In this document: in pieces, positions 60,684-64,000 of the stretch
How the letters are laid out: every line of letters starts with the position of its first letter
How positions within the stretch are numbered: position 1 is the stretch's first letter
DNA from: Clostridiales bacterium UBA6386
GTDB lineage: Bacteria > Bacillota > Clostridia > Oscillospirales > Oscillospiraceae
Assembly (NCBI GenBank): GCA_002437585.1
Contig: DJQM01000003.1
Location: 22,708 to 86,707, forward strand
Reading direction: 5' to 3'
DNA length: 64,000 nucleotides
Notes under the pieces: generated by a model
The model's database searches: none
What the model was told of the DNA's origin: nothing
The model's input: the letters and a program-made list of their open reading frames with translations, nothing else
Made by a program: the position numbers and the translations under genes

Positions 60684-61106
60684 ATGAATATTGGCGAGAT
60701 TCTGACGGCCGTGCTGATGGCAATCGCCGGCGGTGCGGCAGGAGCAGCCGTTATCAACGGCATCAACGAGAGGTGGAAATTCAAGGCGAACCGCAAGGCC
60801 GTGAAGGAAGACCGGGCGGAGGAGAAGGCGGACAAGACCGACGAGCTGACAAAGACGCTGTCCGGTCTGCAAGAGCAGATCACGACCATGAAGGACAGCG
60901 ACGCCGCGCAGTCGGAGGCTTTGAAGCTGATCCTGCTCGACCGGATTCTCTGGCTGGGGCAGAGCTACATCAACAAGGGAGAAATCTCTTTTGATGACCG
61001 CCGCCGGTTCCACGCCATGCACAGTTGCTACCACAGCGGACTTGGCGGGAACGGCGACGCCGACATCATCGTTGAGGGCGTCGATGCGCTGCCGCTGAAA
61101 AAGTAA
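60684..61106 (+). CDS. Holin-like phage membrane protein
   Basis: 140 residues. One Gly/Ala-rich N-terminal membrane helix (ILTAVLMAIAGGAAGAAVI), a highly charged coiled coil (AVKEDRAEEKADKTDELTK) and a C-terminal part with FDDRRRFHAMHSCYHSGLGG. The layout resembles phage membrane proteins found beside lysis genes, but no endolysin is present. ATG 60684 with GAGAGG upstream. Confidence 0.75.
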   Translation: MNIGEILTAVLMAIAGGAAGAAVINGINERWKFKANRKAVKEDRAEEKADKTDELTKTLSGLQEQITTMKDSDAAQSEALKLILLDRILWLGQSYINKGEISFDDRRRFHAMHSCYHSGLGGNGDADIIVEGVDALPLKK

Positions 61107-61118
61107 GGAGGCGGGCGT

Positions 61119-61493
61119 ATGAGCGTCCTGAACATCGTCCTGTTCTGCGCCGTCGGCTTCCTGCTTGGTATCGTCATTTCGTGGCTGGTGAGCAACATCG
61201 CCTCGCGCATCCGCAACCGCACGGCACGTCGCCGCGTCGAGCCGCAGGCGACCGGCAAGAAGAAAGGCATCAAAACGATGGACTTGATTCTGGTCATCAT
61301 CGGTGTATCGCTTGTCTGGTTCACACACCGTATGCTCACGCTGTACGAAACGACCGGCGGTATGCTGCGAATGCGATTGCGAGACCTGCGTATTCAATCC
61401 GAAAGGGATCTGCATGGTTCCGTTCGTCACCGAAAACGCACCGGGGCTGAGCGAGGACGGATGCACAGACTACTGCTACAAGGAGGAAGACAG
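61119..61493 (+). pseudogene. Truncated phage membrane protein, fused by deletion to downstream sequence
   Basis: From ATG 61119 (AAGGAGG upstream) the frame encodes two membrane helices (NIVLFCAVGFLLGIVISWLV; LILVIIGVSLVWF). After LYETTGG near 61355 it stops resembling a natural protein and reads, still open, through the next gene to 61874. The natural continuation is missing, while a Cys-rich fragment in another frame begins here. A deletion joining two genes is the simplest reading. Confidence 0.6.
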
Positions 61494-61497
61494 ATGA
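61335..61497 (+). pseudogene. 5'-truncated Cys-rich small phage protein
   Basis: In frame with the TGA at 61495-61497: PAVCCECDCETCVFNPKGIC then MVPFVTENAPGLSEDGCTD and YCYKEEDR. Regular Cys spacing indicates a zinc-binding small protein. It has no proper start; its 5' end is replaced by the membrane-protein frame. Confidence 0.55.
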
Positions 61498-61874
61498 AGC
61501 GAAGCTGTATGTTTTGCCAACACAAGGATGTCTGTATCCAGAGATCCACGGCGTTGTTTATGCTCTACATCCAGACCGGACGATACGACGAAGTGGAGGA
61601 TGGGCGTAAGCATCTTGACGTCTCTGCCGAATGCAGCAACTTCTCGTGGGACATTGACTCGGTCGCAAAAGACGCTGGCGTTCAAAAGGTCGGATGCCGC
61701 ACGGCTGGGAGCATTATCGAAAAGCGAGAACCGAAGGGCGCGTTCTACTGCATCGAGGACGGGAAATATGTAGGAGTCGACAATCGGACTGGAGACGCTT
61801 GGACAGAGGAGTTCGACTCCGAGATCGACTGTATCCGGTGGCTGAACGGGGAGGAGGAAGATGACGATGTTTGA
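61494..61874 (+). CDS. Cys-containing phage protein, unrecognised
   Basis: 126 residues: MKRSCMFCQHKDVCIQRSTA (Cys cluster, possible zinc site), LYIQTGRYDEVEDGRKHL and an acidic C-terminus (IRWLNGEEEDDDV). ATG 61494 follows AAGGAGGAAGAC. Its frame is the one left open from 61119, but this start is well supported. Confidence 0.7.
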   Translation: MKRSCMFCQHKDVCIQRSTALFMLYIQTGRYDEVEDGRKHLDVSAECSNFSWDIDSVAKDAGVQKVGCRTAGSIIEKREPKGAFYCIEDGKYVGVDNRTGDAWTEEFDSEIDCIRWLNGEEEDDDV

Positions 61875-62112
61875 GGACATCTCGTTCGTTGAGTTCTTCA
61901 ACGACGCTGGTGGCGCTGAGGACGGCATCAACTTTATTGCGGCGATCCGAGGCTTGAGCGAAACCGGTCTTCACAATCTCGAATGCTTGGTACACGCGGC
62001 AACAGAAACGATGACCGCATACGACTCGATAGAAGAGAAGGCGCGTGAGATTCTGAACAGAATGGGAGCGGAGTACGAAATCATCTATCCCGACCGCTTT
62101 ATCGCGGTCTGA
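61861..62112 (+). CDS. Small phage protein, unrecognised
   Basis: 83 residues, helical and acidic (FVEFFNDAGGAEDGINFIAA, TETMTAYDSIEEKAREIL). ATG 61861 overlaps the end of the previous gene by 14 bp and has GGGGAGGAGGAAG upstream. Confidence 0.65.
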   Translation: MTMFEDISFVEFFNDAGGAEDGINFIAAIRGLSETGLHNLECLVHAATETMTAYDSIEEKAREILNRMGAEYEIIYPDRFIAV

Positions 62113-62127
62113 CAAGGAGGACTTACG

Positions 62128-62247
62128 ATGGAATCACAGATGTACGAAGTGACGACCTGCCCGCTGTGCGGACAGCTCATGTTCAATGGAGAATGTGAGA
62201 ACCCGGACTGCCACTACCATTGGCATCCGATGGAGAATGATGAATGA
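62128..62247 (+). CDS. Tiny zinc-ribbon phage protein
   Basis: 39 residues with CPLCG and CENPDCHYHWH, a likely zinc knuckle. AAGGAGGACTTACG precedes the ATG. Its stop overlaps the next start (ATGA). Confidence 0.7.
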   Translation: MESQMYEVTTCPLCGQLMFNGECENPDCHYHWHPMENDE

Positions 62248-62498
62248 GCGAGATTGTGAGCGTACGGATTGGGCAGTCGCTGCCACCGGAGCGATGGGAT
62301 CTGGCGGGTCGGCGGCTGGCTCCGCTGTTTGCCAAGCTGCCGGAGGCGTTCCCTGAAGATAAGGAAGCGGACGACGCTCTCCGAGAGGATTTACAGCTTG
62401 CACTGATTGCTATTGGGTATGTAGCAACCTGCGCGCCCGAGAATTGTCGCTTCATCAATGTGGATGGGCTGCCACGCAAAGGGGAACAGCAAGAATAG
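62244..62498 (+). CDS. Small phage protein, unrecognised
   Basis: 84 residues: VSVRIGQSLPPERWDLAGRR, then an acidic helix and CAPENCRF. ATG 62244 overlaps the zinc-ribbon gene's stop, so it is translationally coupled. Confidence 0.65.
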   Translation: MSEIVSVRIGQSLPPERWDLAGRRLAPLFAKLPEAFPEDKEADDALREDLQLALIAIGYVATCAPENCRFINVDGLPRKGEQQE

Positions 62499-62619
62499 CT
62501 CGGAAACCGCCATAAATGAGCGGGACACGCTGCATAGTGACCAACTGGTATCATTTCACCCCTGAATTGGTAAGGGGTGCACACAGGCTCTAACGAGCTT
62601 CTACGAGGAGGATTTGAAA

Positions 62620-63117
62620 ATGGGATACGGAATTAAGCGAGGAGACATCTTTTACATTAGCAGGACGCCGGTGATCGGGCATGAGCAGTTTTCTGGCAGA
62701 CCCGCCATTGTTGTTTCCTGTAACGCCAACAATAAGCACTGCGAGACGGTGGAAATCGTCTATCTGACGACGCAGCCGAAGGCAGAACTGCCGACGCACG
62801 TTATGATTCGTAGTGCGAAGTTCCAGAGCACCGCACTGTGCGAGCAAGTAACGACCGTGAGCACATCGCGACTCGGCGATTACTATGGCTCCTGTACGCA
62901 AGAGGAGATGGAGAAGGTCGATACCGCCATTATGGTGTCGCTTGGACTATGCTTCGGTCATGCCGGTCAAGTGGAGCCGTGCGAACATGAAATACCCGAA
63001 GCAGAGAAGACGTGCGCCCAAAGCGGCAACGAGACCGTTGCAAAGCTGGAAGCCGAGCGAGACACCTACCGAACCATGTATGAGTCGCTACTGTCTAAGG
63101 TGATCTGCACTGCATAA
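62620..63117 (+). CDS. MazF/PemK-family (type II toxin) endoribonuclease-like protein
   Basis: 165 residues. The PemK-like core reads KRGDIFYISRTPVIGHEQFS, GRPAIVVSCNANN, VEIVYLTTQP and LCEQVTTVSTSRLGDYYG; an extra C-terminal helix follows. MazF proteins cut RNA. No antitoxin gene is recognisable upstream. ATG 62620 has GAGGAGGATTTGAAA upstream. The upstream leader has a small hairpin (CACCCCT...AGGGGTG) and TTGGTA half-sites like the phage operators. Confidence 0.78.
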   Translation: MGYGIKRGDIFYISRTPVIGHEQFSGRPAIVVSCNANNKHCETVEIVYLTTQPKAELPTHVMIRSAKFQSTALCEQVTTVSTSRLGDYYGSCTQEEMEKVDTAIMVSLGLCFGHAGQVEPCEHEIPEAEKTCAQSGNETVAKLEAERDTYRTMYESLLSKVICTA

Positions 63118-63243
63118 GACGTGGATTGCAGTCGAAACCTTACGGCAGAATCAACAAGGGTGAAGAATTTTTAGAAAAATATTGATTTTATCGCCATCTC
63201 GTTGTATGATGAATGCGAAAGTGCATTGAATGGAGGTGTAGCA

Positions 63244-63744
63244 ATGACGGCACAAGAAGCACTTACGGCGGCATTGGTGGCGACAGGACATACGCAGGCT
63301 GAGGGAGCGAAAGCAATCGGATGGCAGGCGCAGAGACTGAACCAGAGACTGATACGCGGCTCGTTGAAGGTAGAGGAATTGTTCCAGATCCTTGACGCAA
63401 TCGGCGTTGACTTCCACATGACGGTACGAGAGACAGGGAAGCCGGTCAGAATCCACACCCCCGGATACGGACGCAGAATCCGGGCTATGTCTGATCGCGT
63501 GATGTATGATACCTCGACATCCGACGCCCTTTCCAACAGCTTCTACGAAGATGGGGAGCACGAGTTCGATGCCGACGGCAGAGCGTCAGAACTGTATATC
63601 GACCGGGAAGGCCGGTATTTCCTTGCCAAGTATTCCAACGTTGACGGTGAGAGAGACAGGGTTCAGGCGATCAGTGGTGACCTCGCAGCGGCGTTCATTG
63701 AAAAGTACGGAACACAACTCGACAAGAGACCGAAAGCCGAATAA
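63244..63744 (+). CDS. HTH-containing phage protein (regulator-like)
   Basis: 166 residues. The N-terminal ~65 residues look like a helix-turn-helix (LVATGHTQAEGAKAIGWQAQ, RLNQRLIRGSLKVEEL); the C-terminal half (EHEFDADGRASELYIDREGR) is unassigned. ATG 63244 with ATGGAGGTGTAGC upstream. It could be an antitoxin or regulator acting with the MazF-like gene upstream, but that is only positional inference. Confidence 0.7.
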   Translation: MTAQEALTAALVATGHTQAEGAKAIGWQAQRLNQRLIRGSLKVEELFQILDAIGVDFHMTVRETGKPVRIHTPGYGRRIRAMSDRVMYDTSTSDALSNSFYEDGEHEFDADGRASELYIDREGRYFLAKYSNVDGERDRVQAISGDLAAAFIEKYGTQLDKRPKAE

Positions 63745-63759
63745 GGGTGCCAATCTAAA

Positions 63760-63796
63760 AAGAAGCAGGACGGTATATCCGCCCTGCTTCTTTTTT
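63760..63796 (+). terminator. Terminator after the HTH gene
   Basis: AAGAAGCAGGACGG and CCGCCCTGCTTCTT pair with a small loop, followed by a T tract. Confidence 0.88.
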
Positions 63797-63919
63797 GCTT
63801 GTCAACACATATGAATATTACAAGAAAATTTTTTGAAAAAATCTGCAAAAATTATTGACTTCTACGCTAGGTCAAGTATAGTTAATGTCTACTGACCAGC
63901 CCAAAATCTATTGCGCCAC

Positions 63920-63948
63920 AAGACATTTCCGCCAATCTGTGCTATAAT
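63920..63948 (+). promoter_or_regulatory. Promoter near the window end
   Basis: AAGACA (63920-63925), 17-bp spacer, TATAAT (63943-63948) with TGTGC before it. The last ~50 bp include an inverted pair, TGCAAGGG/CCCTTGCA (about 63953-63990), before a GGAGGG ribosome-binding site at the edge, so the next gene starts just outside the window. Confidence 0.6.
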
Positions 63949-64000
63949 AGGTGCAAGGGAAACGATAAAAAGCGGGCAAAACCCTTGCACATGGAGGGAA

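Overview
The window looks like a chromosome segment of a spore-forming, GC-rich member of the Clostridia (Oscillospiraceae/Ruminococcaceae-like). The evidence is the spore-coat genes (CotJ), the cortex amidase CwlD, T-box leaders in front of tyrS and alaS, a tmRNA whose tag ends in ALAA, RNase M5, and the Firmicute order dxs-tlyA-nadK-argR-recN. No 16S gene is present, so placement below order is inference.

Left part (1-18.5 kb): a TerY-P-like phosphorylation module (protein kinase, vWA protein, PP2C phosphatase, zinc-ribbon protein) lies behind a membrane LRR/repeat protein. Next come two paralogous SAM methyltransferases, each behind the same C6G6 palindrome, and a five-gene peptide/nickel-type ABC importer. 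These are followed by a two-component system, a secreted protein made of twenty Gly-x3 tetrapeptides, a membrane-anchored esterase, a fused CotJA-CotJB gene with cotJC, and cwlD. Copies of a MITE-like repeat are scattered here, with a further copy in the alaS leader.

Middle part (18.5-52.1 kb): mostly chromosomal housekeeping. It holds ssrA (tmRNA), a cyclophilin, smpB, a HAD phosphatase, a Y-family polymerase with a small partner, and a NUDIX hydrolase. Then follows a candidate OLE RNA (about 613 nt) with its membrane partner OapA, leading into dxs, tlyA, nadK, argR and recN. After that come T-box tyrS, a DMT permease, pepF, a degenerate PaaK-like protein, T-box alaS (its leader carries a MITE), comEC, holA, rnmV, an ABC-F ATPase, an AT-rich C5 methyltransferase plus SacI-family restriction endonuclease pair, mrp, a second two-component system and queA.

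Right part (52.1-64 kb): a degraded prophage or integrative element abutting the 3' end of queA. It has a frameshifted large serine recombinase, a frameshifted PD-(D/E)XK nuclease, a divergent repressor/Cro pair with a palindromic operator inside the promoter, and then directly tail-fibre, membrane (holin-like), small late and MazF genes. No terminase, portal, capsid or replication genes are seen, which points to a large internal deletion.

The strongest observations are the OLE RNA/OapA locus, the GxxxG tetrapeptide-repeat secreted protein, the twin C6G6 operators on the methyltransferases, the MITE inside the alaS T-box leader, and the TerY-P-like module.
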